A stretch of DNA of 64,000 bases from Azolla caroliniana. Taxonomy: Eukaryota; Polypodiophyta. The translations under genes were made by a program, and so were the position numbers. The stretch covers positions 6,944,001 to 7,008,000 of the forward strand of contig JBHGNT010000010.1 in the NCBI GenBank assembly GCA_043228905.1, in the 5' to 3' direction. Numbering within the stretch: position 1 is the stretch's first letter; the number at the start of each line of letters is the position of its first letter. Below the pieces are notes generated by a model. That model saw only the letters and a program-made list of their open reading frames with translations. It had not been told where the DNA came from and did not search any database. Below, piece by piece: positions 51,001 through 61,517 of the stretch.

Positions 51001-52381
51001 GCAATCAAGGTAAAGTAGCTGATGCTCCACAATTTTCAAAATCTTAACAGGCTTATCCACATTGTATAAATTCTGGTCATAAAGGCTTACTAAGGGGAAG
51101 AACGGTAAGATTGAGTGATGATGTCTTCTGTAGGCCAAATTTGGCTTATGAAACAAATTGGATATAGAAGATCTAGTGTACAAACAAAAGTCTGAACTTA
51201 GTTAAGGATATGGAAATATCACCTAGACCATATATAGTGGACAAACGCTGTAGAAATACAACCATGAAAAATCATATACATGCCATTCTTAGACCTATAC
51301 CTTGTTGACTTGCAGTATCTCCTCTTCAATCATGCATTATGTGAGGCGGAGGAAATGATAGGAAAGATAGAATGAAATAAATAAAGATTAGCCTCTCATA
51401 AGGTCTCATCTGGGAGAATACCAAACCGAAATAAATGAATTATTTAAACAGCCTATGATACCCTGGCTACCCTTCCAGCATTTGGCCAAGAGTGTACAGC
51501 CATAGCCATTCCACGCTCTTGAGAAAGAAAAATGTAGATTGTTTGGAGAAGTGAATATGATTAATAGCAAGCCATGGTCATATGAATTCATGTATGTAAG
51601 TCATTGCATATTTTCATTTATATTTCACCTGACGATCTCATATATTTCGTAGTAAATGTGTACCTGCTGGTTTCATGCTTTAGATTTATTGCATGCATGC
51701 TTCCACTTTAGGATAGGGAAGGGACAATTTATTGAACAGGAATTCTATATTTTTGGGATCTGATATCATAAATTGTTCGACCTAAATATTTGCTTAAAAT
51801 TTTCTTCTTTTAGACTGTTATCACAGATCATGAAGTCGCTAACCTGAACCTCATTTTAGACTGTTATCACAGATCGTGCACTTGCTTTTAAGCAGCATCA
51901 GGAGCTGATGGAGTCAGCGAAATTGAAGGAACTTAACTTGTAATTGTTATGACTATCTTCAAATGGTTATTTTTTTCAATGATTTTTAACATTCTTATCG
52001 TCACTTACATACACGATATGGTGCAGGGAAAAGCTACGGTTTGTTCGTCCTGAGAAGGTACCTGAAGCAGAGGCAGACTATAAGGAGGTTTGTAGCACTT
52101 TCTTTTCCATGCATACATTTGTTTAAGGCAACTCATGAGCAACAAAAAATTTCAATTCATAGACACGGATCCAGAGTGAGGAAGCTCGGAAACGATTTGA
52201 GAAGATTGTGAAGGCAATGCAACAAGAAATGATCCGATTCCAGGAGCAAAGAACTCAGGATCTAAGTGCAGTTTTCTATGAATTTGCACGGACACAAGCA
52301 CAACTGGCAAATGATACTGCTGACGCATGGCGCACTCTCCTCCCAAAACTTGAGAATTGTAGTATTGATGTGGCAAGCTAA
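45006..52381 (+). CDS. SNX1: Sorting nexin 1 (SNX1), PX-BAR retromer-associated protein, 10 exons, 394 aa
   Basis: Endosomal sorting nexin that binds phosphoinositides and bends membrane; in plants it works with SNX2 and retromer in trafficking. Exons: 45006-45116, 46081-46216, 46331-46470, 46579-46653, 50438-50597, 50697-50830, 50941-51009, 51860-51939, 52027-52087, 52163-52381. PX domain about residues 11-127, with RRYNDF (52-57, lipid-binding Arg and Tyr), IPPLPEK (73-79) and KFRFSAEFIE. The C-terminal half (about 150-394) is the helical BAR region: FRLAKRHKDLGQALVDFGKA, FEEPLKEYVR, SEEARKRFEKI. Family length about 400. The ATG used gives a short N-terminus; an upstream mini-exon 44775-44786 (ATGATATCCAGA, donor GTGAGT) would also splice in frame to 44988. 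Intron 4 is 3.8 kb. The symbol rests on recalled similarity to Arabidopsis SNX1. Confidence 0.94.
46654..50437 (+). other. Long SNX1 intron 4
   Basis: 3,784 bp. It includes a SINE-like segment (47277-47360), a (CT)n tract near 48524-48546 and a GC-richer block at 49100-50170 with GAAACCCTAAA-type repeats that is probably inserted DNA of unknown kind. No coding sequence accepted. Confidence 0.6.
47277..47360 (+). mobile_element. Candidate tRNA-derived SINE head in SNX1 intron 4
   Basis: TTAACTCAGCTGGTG (47286-47300) closely resembles a tRNA A box, and AGTTCAAGATCTC (47340-47352) resembles a B box about 50 bp later. Spacing and order fit a pol III promoter of a plant SINE. The 3' end and target duplication were not resolved. 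Confidence 0.45.
51805..51881 (+). repeat. Duplicated splice-acceptor block of SNX1 exon 8
   Basis: TTTTAGACTGTTATCACAGATC occurs at about 51809 and again at 51855, 46 bp apart. The second AG (51859) gives the conserved reading frame; use of the first (51813) would add 46 nt and shift the frame. Confidence 0.85.
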
Positions 52382-55175
52382 GGTATATTTGATTCCATAA
52401 CGAAGGGTTGTTTCAAGATGTGGTAGTATCAGAGGGGGCTTTCCAGATGACTTTTGTTATTCCTTGGTGTCATGCTTCCCAATGTATTGCATATGTCCTA
52501 GTCATACATTCAAATGCTTGCTTGTATTTTTCTAATTTAAATTGCTTCTTGCGCAACTAATAAATTAGTATTTGGTCCAACTTGCAGAATATGCACATGC
52601 TTAAAGCAGCCATGTAAGTAGACTGGCATCTTTTCTTGCAATTTATCTGTGAGGGAGAGATGTTTATCCTACAAGACAAGGTATTCGTTATCGTAATAGA
52701 CCATTGGAGATGGTATCCCTAGTCCATGACATTGCAATAGATTATGGCTCAACTGCTGATCAATTAGTCTGTGTTACCTCACAACAAAATACACGTGGTT
52801 AGGTATGATTTCTACACAAGTGTTTGCCACTGTATGGGTTTTTGGGTAAAAAAGTAAGAATCTGCGTAGGGTGTTCTACTCATGTGGCTTCAACAATTCT
52901 TGTATCTTGATATCCATTTTATTGCTTTGTGCAATATTTGTGTCTGCATGAATACAGAATCAAATTGAGAAAAAAAGTAAGAATCTGCATAGGGTGCATT
53001 GCACCATTCTACTCATGTGACTTCAACAATTTCGTGCACCTTGCTAATCATTTTACTGCTTTGTAACGGGAAATTACTTGTCTAATTTTTTAGAATTTAA
53101 GTTGCTGAACAAAAATTGGTGAGGGTGTTAAGGAGTGGGAATACAGTAAATTCAAATTCTGTTATCATTGCGTTGTCTTTGATGATGTTTGTCTGCATGA
53201 ATACAGAATCTCAAATTAGGAAGATCCACAATCAGCTTGTATTTTGTCTGCATGTATTTGTCTGGATTTGGATAAAGGATGATTATACTTTGACACTGGA
53301 GACATTGTAGTGAAAGTATTCCAAGACACTAAGATCTCTCAATTTGGGTTTGTAATGTCAAAAGGTATAACCTTTCCTCTTAAAGCAACTGCAAAAGTTC
53401 CACATCAATTTGGGGTTGTAATGTCAACGGTATAACCTTTCCTCTAAAAGCAACTGCCAAAGTTCCACAATAGAAGCCTCTTTCTTATTAATTGAGAGAT
53501 AATATTTGGAATATTCCTTTGTTGAAAGGCCCAAAAAAGATATCTTGGCACAAAATGGGGGCGATTCCCTTTTTTTTTGGTAGGTCAAATTGTCTTCATG
53601 TCCACTTGCTAATTTCACACCAAATCCACCGTCAAGCAATACTATGGACAACATTTGATTTTGTGGGCCACATTGCCATTGATATTTCTTCATTGATGAT
53701 GGATTGTAAGCATTATATTCATTGTCAACTTTCACCTATTCACGTGCATGATAATGCGTTATTTCTTCCTTGTCTATTTGTAGCTCCACGTAGTGTGACA
53801 TGTAGCACCATGGCATATTTGGTTCTAAGGTTAGCTCTATTAGGGACTTCCTTGGAATCCATGTCCACTTGCTATGTACCTCTCCGATGACCTCTTCCCT
53901 TGGAATTTGTTTCATTCTATTGACTTGTCTTGATGATGTTCAATATGCTGTCCTTCGACCATATGTCACTGCTCATTTTACAAATAGAGCACCTACATTT
54001 GTTGAGAGCATACTTTGTTGCAATCTTGTGTGTCCATTTTCACTAGGTATGACATTGGCAATGTACTTGGTTGTGTGGCATGCATTGTGAAGTCTTCATT
54101 TCAAGTCTTCAAAGAGATGTCAAAAAGTTTACAATGCGGTCTGTTATTGTATCTTCATTGTCAATTTTATTAGTATCAAAGCACCGTTTGCCAATTACTG
54201 TTGCAGTTAGGTTGGTTGTTTTCTGCCTTACCACCACCTTCTTTCCAATTCTGCACATGTCCTTTCTTGGGCATCACTACTTCCTTTCATGCTATCCTTC
54301 ACATTTATGGATTTCCAAAATACTAGCTCTTGCTAATATTCTATATAACTTATCAATATAAGACTATTTGTAAATATCTAATCTCTATTAGCATCCCTGA
54401 ACACACAAATTTACGGAATATTATTGTGTATCTGTTGGCAACCAATGATATCCCAAAATAGGTCCACATCCATCTCTTTGACTGCTTTAGAGCATCAGAT
54501 CTCCTTTCTTCAAAGGTTTCAATTCCCAGAAGCAACCATTTGCAAATTTACATTAAAAGATCCAATGTTTCAATGCATACCTTTTTCCAAATTTCCCATG
54601 CTATATAAGCACTTGTAATCTTAACCCAAAACATCTTTACAATCCAATAAAGTCGTATCATTAAAACATTCAGCCCTATACAAAGACGTTTATGCATTTG
54701 GAATAGGAGATTATCTTTATTAATTTCCTTCTGAAGTTTGCACTGAGAACATCAAGAATCACTATGTGAACTAAAGAAAATTATATTTGAGCTATGAGAA
54801 CCTCATCATGAAAGCAATATGCACAGAATGTCGATTAATCAAACATTTGTACCAAAATTTACAACATTAAGCTATTTGTGCACAGTATATCAAAATGGAT
54901 GAAACCAAAAACTCTAGTTCTTAACAAATAAGAAACAGGGATTCTTACGATGATCTCCTGCAAGAAATCCAACAGGAAGGGGGCAATGTGCTACAACGTA
55001 AACAAGCAGTGTCCTCTTTAGAATGTAAGAAAAGCATAATGAATGAAACAACCCAACAACCAACATAGAATCTTGTTAGAAAGGCGAAAACAGTCGAACA
55101 TTTTCAGCCGAAAAATATAAGATGATTTCATGAAGACATAGGTTTAGCCATAAAGGTGATACATGTCAACCAACA
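52382..55175. other. Intergenic between SNX1 and PDV2
   Basis: SNX1 3' UTR at left, PDV2 3' UTR at right (about 55100-55175). It has partial repeats (AGTAAGAATCTGCRTAGGGTG at about 52853 and 52976) and the tandem repeat below. Short ORFs at 53424-54618 have no domain. Confidence 0.5.
53341..53471. repeat. 66-bp tandem duplication
   Basis: Copies 53341-53406 and 53407-53471, both AATTTGGGKTTGTAATGTCA...CAACTGCMAAAGTTCCACA, with a few differences. Confidence 0.9.
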
Positions 55176-56321
55176 TTAGCCATAGCCATATGATGCATCA
55201 GGTTGTTTGACGACTTCTTTGAATGGCGCTTCAATACGCTCTTTGACAAAACACTTTTCAACACCATCTAGTACAAGCAAAACTTTTCCTGGGGGGCATA
55301 CTTTTTTCTTTGGGACTAGAGGTCTGGGGGATACTTCATTGTTTAGATTCTCTCCACTTGATTTCATCTTCTTTGATATTCTTTCTATTGACCATTTCCT
55401 AAACCTAGGTTCGGATAGTGAAACTGCAAATACGGTGATGATGCCAGAAAGCACCAAGAGAGTTTTTGAAGAAAACTGAACAACTTTAGCAGCTCTAGAA
55501 GCCAAGCTAGATAGTGCGACTGGAAACCCTAAGAAATTTCTAGAACCAGTTTTTGTCTCACTGTCATTGTTATTGGGTTTGCCAATTTGATCATCATCAT
55601 CATCATCATCATTAGCATCATTATCTTGAACTGTGCTTACCAATGAGACTCTTCTAGGTGATGAGCTTCGTTGTGGTAATGATGAATCTCCGAAAGTGAG
55701 GATATGTCCAATTGGGACTTGATATGGAGGCAGTACAAGGTCATCTTTCCGTTGTAAGGGTACGCCAACAAATGTGTGTGCCTCCTCTATTATCTCCCAC
55801 TCCGTGCCATTATACTCTCGGAGCCTTCGGATAAGAGTGTTGCGCCTCTCCTCAAGGTCCACCAAGAGATCCTCTCTCTCAGACTTCTGTCTTTTCTGTA
55901 AATCCTGTACCAATAATATCCAAGAAAAACAGGTTTAAATAAATAATCAATTAAATAAATGAAAATCATAAGAAAATAAACAAGACGCCTTACAACGAAA
56001 ATGGAAAAAGTAAATTAAAAATAAAATAAAGCAAATATGAGAGAAAACCTGCAATGAGTGAAGGCAGCGATGTAGATCAAGGAGGGCATGGCGAATAGCA
56101 CCAAGCTTCTGTTTATTATCCCGCGTACCAATATTCTGAGCTTTGCTTTGAGAGAAAGGTTCTTCATCTCCATGTCCATGCCCATCTTCTTTTTCATCAC
56201 TGGCATCTTCTTCTTGCACTTGTTCTTCTTCTTCTTCTGCTCTGGATATGGCGATGTCGAGCTTGGCCTGCAGCTCGGAGGCCCTGTGGAGCACACTCTT
56301 CATCTCTGAAGGCTCCAACAT
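55176..56321 (-). CDS. PDV2: PLASTID DIVISION2-type protein (PDV2), 2 exons, 333 aa
   Basis: Outer-envelope component of the chloroplast division machinery; PDV2 recruits the dynamin ARC5/DRP5B on the cytosolic side and meets ARC6 in the intermembrane space. Exon 1 56321-56049, exon 2 55904-55176, phase-0 intron of 144 bp. Residues about 1-150 are charged and helical (MKSVLHRASELQAKLDIAISR, KRQKSEREDLLVDLEERR), the cytosolic coiled coil. The LVLPPYQVP motif follows, then a single membrane segment at about 239-254 (TLLVLSGIITVFAVSL), then a basic stretch and CPPGKVLLVLDGVEKCFVKE with a terminal YGYG. The C-terminal Gly is the conserved residue used to bind the ARC6 family. Oddities: a run of seven Asp (about 190-196) from a TCA/ATC microsatellite, and an N-terminal Glu-rich insert. 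The Arabidopsis homologue is 307 aa, from memory. Confidence 0.92.
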
Positions 56322-57906
56322 GGATTTAAGGAAAACAGTGTTCTCTGGGGGGGGTTACTCTGTTTTTTCTTCTGTATTTTTTTGTTTTCCTGTGTGTGTG
56401 TGAGATAGAGAGAAGGGTAGGGTGAAATAAAATGTGAAGAAGGGTTTAGAATTTTATCCTTTTGTCTCTACAACAAAGAGTTAGGGGGGGCATCAAACAT
56501 TTTAGTGTGTGGACTGGCTCTCGACAAAACATATGTATTTGTGCATGAAGAATGAGTTCACCGATGGACGTGACCCGCCCGAAGATCATAGCATGCGCCA
56601 CCTTATTCGATCAAAGTAGAAAACGATAAGGGGCCCGCTCGATATTCGACTGGTAGGTCCGAGTCAATCCAATCTCCGATTACCAAGAATGCTTCTTGGA
56701 ACATTTTAGGGAGTGCGCATGAGGCTTGAAAGCTTTACAGCTTCTATCCTTGAAAAAGTGTAATATTCTTTTTCTCGTTACCAATGAAGTGAAATTTAAT
56801 TTGGGAACAGTGGACAATCCATACTACATAATTGAGGGCAATCACGAACCTAGTGACTCGGATGCAAGTTGATGTATGCATGTCCAATGAGTATACAACA
56901 ATGACGATTATGAACAAAACCTTACTAATTTGTCCCTAAAGCTCACATGGGCTAGGTGGATGCACACATCATTGGTTGTATAACAACCACCTAAGTTGTT
57001 GAAATTCCAATGAAGAGAGAATGTATCATAAATAATATATCAAACATTGTATGTATCATGAAGACATCAGTTCACAATCGTTCATGTTATTACTAACACG
57101 AAAGCCATTCAAACCACAAAAACACTAACAAGAGGGGAGAGAAACAACAATATATTTGTTATACACATTGATTTTAGCCGAAGAGGAGCAAATGGCATAA
57201 ACTTATTGATCTAAGGGTTTATCTCTTGTGCCTTTTCTTGAGATCATGTTAAGGGCATTTTGGGATTAACGTAGATGTAACACATTTGGTTTTGCAATGG
57301 ATTTTATGAGGGTGGTAGAGCTTGATTGTTAACATCAAGCATTCCATGTAATTCGGACCTTATCTTGTATCTAAGATCGGCCACGTCCACGTGCAAGATT
57401 TGTCCTCGAGGGCATCTCAAGCCAGGTTTTATTTACACTGAACGCCGACAAAGGCAAGTTTTGATGGGGATGTATGTCACACATTGCGGATTGTGTCACG
57501 GGTTGGGTTCCGGGACGGGGGGAGCGTTAACGACGGGCGAGCAACAAAACAAGAAGATTTTTCACAAATGTCAATGGGAGATGGACAAAAAGCAAAAGCA
57601 AAAGAAAAAAACAATAGACTTCTAAATCTGAAAAGAGAAAACAAAAGGAAAGGGGGGTAAAAAAGCAAGGCTCGAGATGCATGCATGGATGGAATGGGTT
57701 AATAGTTAAGGAAAAAGGAGGAGAAAAAGAAAGAAAGAAAGAAAGAAAGAAGAAGAAGAAGAGAGTGTGGTCTATCTCATGATGGTGCATGCAATGTTGG
57801 TCCCAGGGTTGTTGCCATCTCTGTTCATCTGAGGGAAAAAAAAGCCCATTTTTCTCATGTGAATTTTAAGGGGGGGGGGGGGGGAGGTGCAAACCCTAAA
57901 TAAACC
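56322..57906. other. Divergent promoter region between PDV2 and the ATL gene
   Basis: Contains G runs (about 56347-56355, 57876-57886), TG/GA dinucleotides (56391-56413) and a GAAA/GAAG purine tract (about 57724-57762). No ORF with domain character. It must hold promoters for both flanking genes, which point away from each other; no box could be assigned safely. Confidence 0.5.
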
Positions 57907-58683
57907 ATGGATTCTCCACAAGCCCATGGTGAAGGACTCTTCCCCATGTCAAGAAAGCAGCTTCAACAATCATCACCATCACCATCACCATCACCACCAT
58001 CACCATCAACACAAGCCATTGGCATTGGCCTTGGCCTTGGCCTCACCCCTTACATGACCCTCATGATAATCCTCCTTGTCATGGCCTTGGGCTGCTGCAG
58101 CCTTTGCATAGCCATCTACCTGCGGCGCACCACCGACCACCTCTTCCTCGACTTGGAGTTCCGGCACGCTGCTGCCTCTCGCTCTTCCTTCCCCCGGCAC
58201 TTTCGGCCAGGTCGTGCCGCTGCCCCGACCAATCCGGTGCCTTCCCCCGGCCCCGGCCCCGGGCTCGATCCCTTCACCCTCTCCAATTTCCCGCTTGTCC
58301 GCTTCTCATCGCTTAAGCGCCCCGGCCCCGCAACCCCTTCCGAATGTGCCGTCTGCCTCTCCGAATTCGGCTCCGATAGTGCCGGCACCTCGGGTTCGGG
58401 TCCCGGGTTGCTCCTCCGGCAACTCCCCGTGTGTAAGCATGTCTTCCACCCTTGGTGCATCGCCACGTGGCTGGAATCCCACACGACATGCCCAATCTGC
58501 CGCCACAACCTCGCCGCCCCCGCCAAATGGCTCACGGGATGGGCGGCCGCCTCGTTGCCCCGCATGGCCCCCTCCACCTCGCACGGGTTCACCAATGTGG
58601 AGGGAGACGTCGAACTTGTGAGAAACCAAGAGGCCAGTAGTAACCCCCGCCCACTACTACCGGACAGTGTGAACACGCCATAG
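57907..58683 (+). CDS. ATL-type RING-H2 E3 ubiquitin ligase, intronless, 258 aa
   Basis: Membrane-anchored E3 ligase of the ATL family. One hydrophobic segment at about 47-72 (PYMTLMIILLVMALGCCSLC), then the ATL GLD motif at 119-121, then a RING-H2 domain with Cys147, Cys150, Cys176, His178, His181, Cys184, Cys195 and Cys198 (CAVC...LPVCKHVFHPWC...TCPIC). The spacing between the second and third Cys is 25 residues instead of about 14 in most ATLs, through a Gly/Ser loop (SDSAGTSGSGPG). A Ser-Pro repeat (23-34) precedes the membrane segment. Intronless, as is usual for ATLs, and GC-rich against its surroundings. The ATG at 57907 is the first in frame; Met14 is an alternative. Which ATL it is cannot be told. 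Confidence 0.93.
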   Translation: MDSPQAHGEGLFPMSRKQLQQSSPSPSPSPPSPSTQAIGIGLGLGLTPYMTLMIILLVMALGCCSLCIAIYLRRTTDHLFLDLEFRHAAASRSSFPRHFRPGRAAAPTNPVPSPGPGPGLDPFTLSNFPLVRFSSLKRPGPATPSECAVCLSEFGSDSAGTSGSGPGLLLRQLPVCKHVFHPWCIATWLESHTTCPICRHNLAAPAKWLTGWAAASLPRMAPSTSHGFTNVEGDVELVRNQEASSNPRPLLPDSVNTP

Positions 58684-61517
58684 AAGACACCATAGAAGAC
58701 GGAACCGAGGGACATCATCATCGTCCACCACCACTTCCAATGCGAAATGATTTTGGCCAAAACTCCAGTCCCATGCATGTGTGTTCTTAAAAACAATTCC
58801 TCCCATCTCCTTTTTTAGGTCCCACATTAGGACCATGAATGGCATCTTTAATGTTTGGATGTTTTTCTAATGCCAATTTTATTTGATGGTGCCATACTAT
58901 CCACAAGTCATGTCTAGCTAGATACAGGGCCTACCTAGCCCTTATATGGTTATATATCTTTATGACTACCAAAGACATAACTAATCTTGGAGACATTTTT
59001 CTATGCATGAACCACATTTCACATCACTGGAGGACATCTTGGTGGTCTCAGGAACATTTACTCGTAGTGGTATCTGAACATTACACATACACATATCGAA
59101 GAAGACATTAGGATGCACACACTAACACAATTGAAGAAGCTTCCTTCTAAAAAATCCATTAGAGTGAACGCTTCTTCGAAAATTCACATGTATGTATGGA
59201 TGCTCCCTTGTTTGGAAATGTATCATGTATCCTCATCATTAACACTAGGTATTCATATCCCTCCATTGAATTATCCATGTTAATGTTGTATTCTATGCTT
59301 ATGTATGCCATTTTCATCTTGAGGTTTCAACTTTGTGATGTCATTTGCACATGTATCCTTATCCTTGTTACTTGCCTCATTTCCTCTTATTCTTCTTCAG
59401 GAATGCGTTTTTTCAACTCTTTAAGATTTTATTGCGATGCTTATGAGAGTTACGACTCCATTAATGAGATTGCTCCTAGTGTTCTGAGTTGCTTTCACCA
59501 TGTATTGTATTAGTTGCTTTCTAGGGGATATGTTTGTTTTTGTGTCTATTCTTTTAGTTACAAAGCAAAATAGGTTGTAACGTTCGTTTGTGATTGTGGT
59601 TATTATATTTATATTTTATCGACGCTATGGCTTAATGCCACATCTCATCTTTTACATGAATTTTGGCTTGCACACATAAATCATGGCACCATTCTTATTT
59701 AGTACTTAACAAGCATCCTTGAAAAGAAGCGTTCATTGTTTCTTATGGGTGCATCCACTATGCCAAGTTAAATCTCAAATTTTGTTGCAAAGTAGGCATG
59801 AGTACTTACAAGCATCCTTGAAAAGAAGGGTCCATTGTTTCTTATGGGTGCATCCACTATGCCCCAAGTTTGCACCATTATTAATCCCACATCATATTTT
59901 GATAGACGTCTTTGTTTCATATGTCGTCTTGTCATTTACCTATGAATTTTACTCATCAAAATTCAAGGAACTCTTGTTGGTTTAAAGTTGTGTCCACATA
60001 GGTTTTTTAGGACAATACAATTCAAGGTGTCAAAAACTAGGTAGACCTAAATTTTACATTAAGTTTTGGAGATATTTAGAAATAAAACCTGTGCATTTAT
60101 GCAGGCTTACTCAACAAGTTCCCCATGAAATTGCGTTGTGAGTTAAATGTCCAAGTCGAGGGTTTGCTAGTGCTAGTTTATGTAACATGCCTTTTAAAGT
60201 ATTCCAAATGGAGGATATGGAATATGCTCCGTGGAGGTGTTGGATTACCAATTTGTCAACTAGTGGATTCATCATGATCTCATGCACATTGCATCAACTT
60301 TAAACATGAGGTGAAAGTGTTTCATCATAAATGTAAACATCGAGGAAATTCGAAACACCTAGAGTAAATTTCTCTAGCGAGACTCGATTGAAAGAGTTAA
60401 TTAATTGTGATGATAATTAAAGCCACGAATGGGAAACTCTTGACATGCAAATTTCTAGAAAAGTTGCTTACTTGGGTCGACTTGGATTTCTGCTTTCGAG
60501 AGACATTCACAAACTGGATTTACACATGTATATAGATATAGATATAGATATAGAGATGGGTTTCATATTCTTGAAATTAGCACTTATTACATGGCAGATC
60601 CGTTCATCCTCATGTTATTGAAATGATCCTTTTACTAAAGCCCCCATTTAGATTTTGTTTTTTCAATGAAGTTTTACGAATAAATACTATGCAAGTTTTG
60701 AAAGGAAACCAACAGTTGCATAACAACTATTCCAAAGAACATTTATATTTCAATGCAAGGAGAAAATGTTATGTTTCTAATTAATTCTAACGCATCACAC
60801 AAAAGGAATGGCATTCTATCACATATATAAAAATAAGTTGTCAAAACAATGAATGCAAGATGCATTCTTCACTGAACACACTGCTAGCAACACAACGAAT
60901 GGTGTACTACTGCATGTATAAAATAAATTGTTAAACTGAAGCAAAAATGTGCTCGTAACTACAAATGACAGAATTTTGGAATCCAAACCAGGTGCTATAT
61001 AACCAAAAAGGGACACAAAAATACACTGTATTATACAAAGAGACTCCATAAAAGAAGTAATTTGAATCCAATATAACCAAAATGAAGCAAATATACACTA
61101 ATAATCAATCACCATCACATTTGTATTCAGAATCCAATAGCATGAAGTGCTAGATCCAATATAGACCCAAAATGCACTTGTATTTATTAAAATGGACTCA
61201 ATAATACCATTCTAATTTCCAATATTTGGTCACAAAGAAATCCAATAGAGAGATCACGCGAATAAGCAAAAAATAGCTACTCTGTAAGAGATTCATCATC
61301 GTTCATATACTTGATTACAAATTGTTAAACTGTTCACCTTGCTTCTTAGCACAATATTAATTTACATGGTCTCATAGCATACCATCATATATTCTTTCGA
61401 TGAGCTTTCCTCGTCATCATTATCCTCGGTCATCATAAAGCCGGGGGAGAAGAACCAACCCCTCTCGTTTCCGACCTCCATTACATGTCATCAGGTAGTA
61501 AACAATGGCTTTTTACA
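58684..61517. other. Intergenic between the ATL gene and FTSH4
   Basis: ATL 3' UTR at left; the FTSH4 3' UTR and terminator lie on minus at about 61300-61517. A GATATA repeat at 60530-60553 and the repeat pair below are present. No gene seen. Confidence 0.5.
59701..59862. repeat. Pair of 62-bp direct repeats, 100 bp apart
   Basis: AGTACTTA(A)CAAGCATCCTTGAAAAG...GGTGCATCCACTATGCC at 59701-59762 and 59801-59862, with few differences. Confidence 0.85.

Noticed and set aside
58116-58796. 226-codon minus ORF opposite the ATL gene
   Set aside because: Shadow frame of a GC-rich coding exon; the plus frame has the RING-H2 domain.
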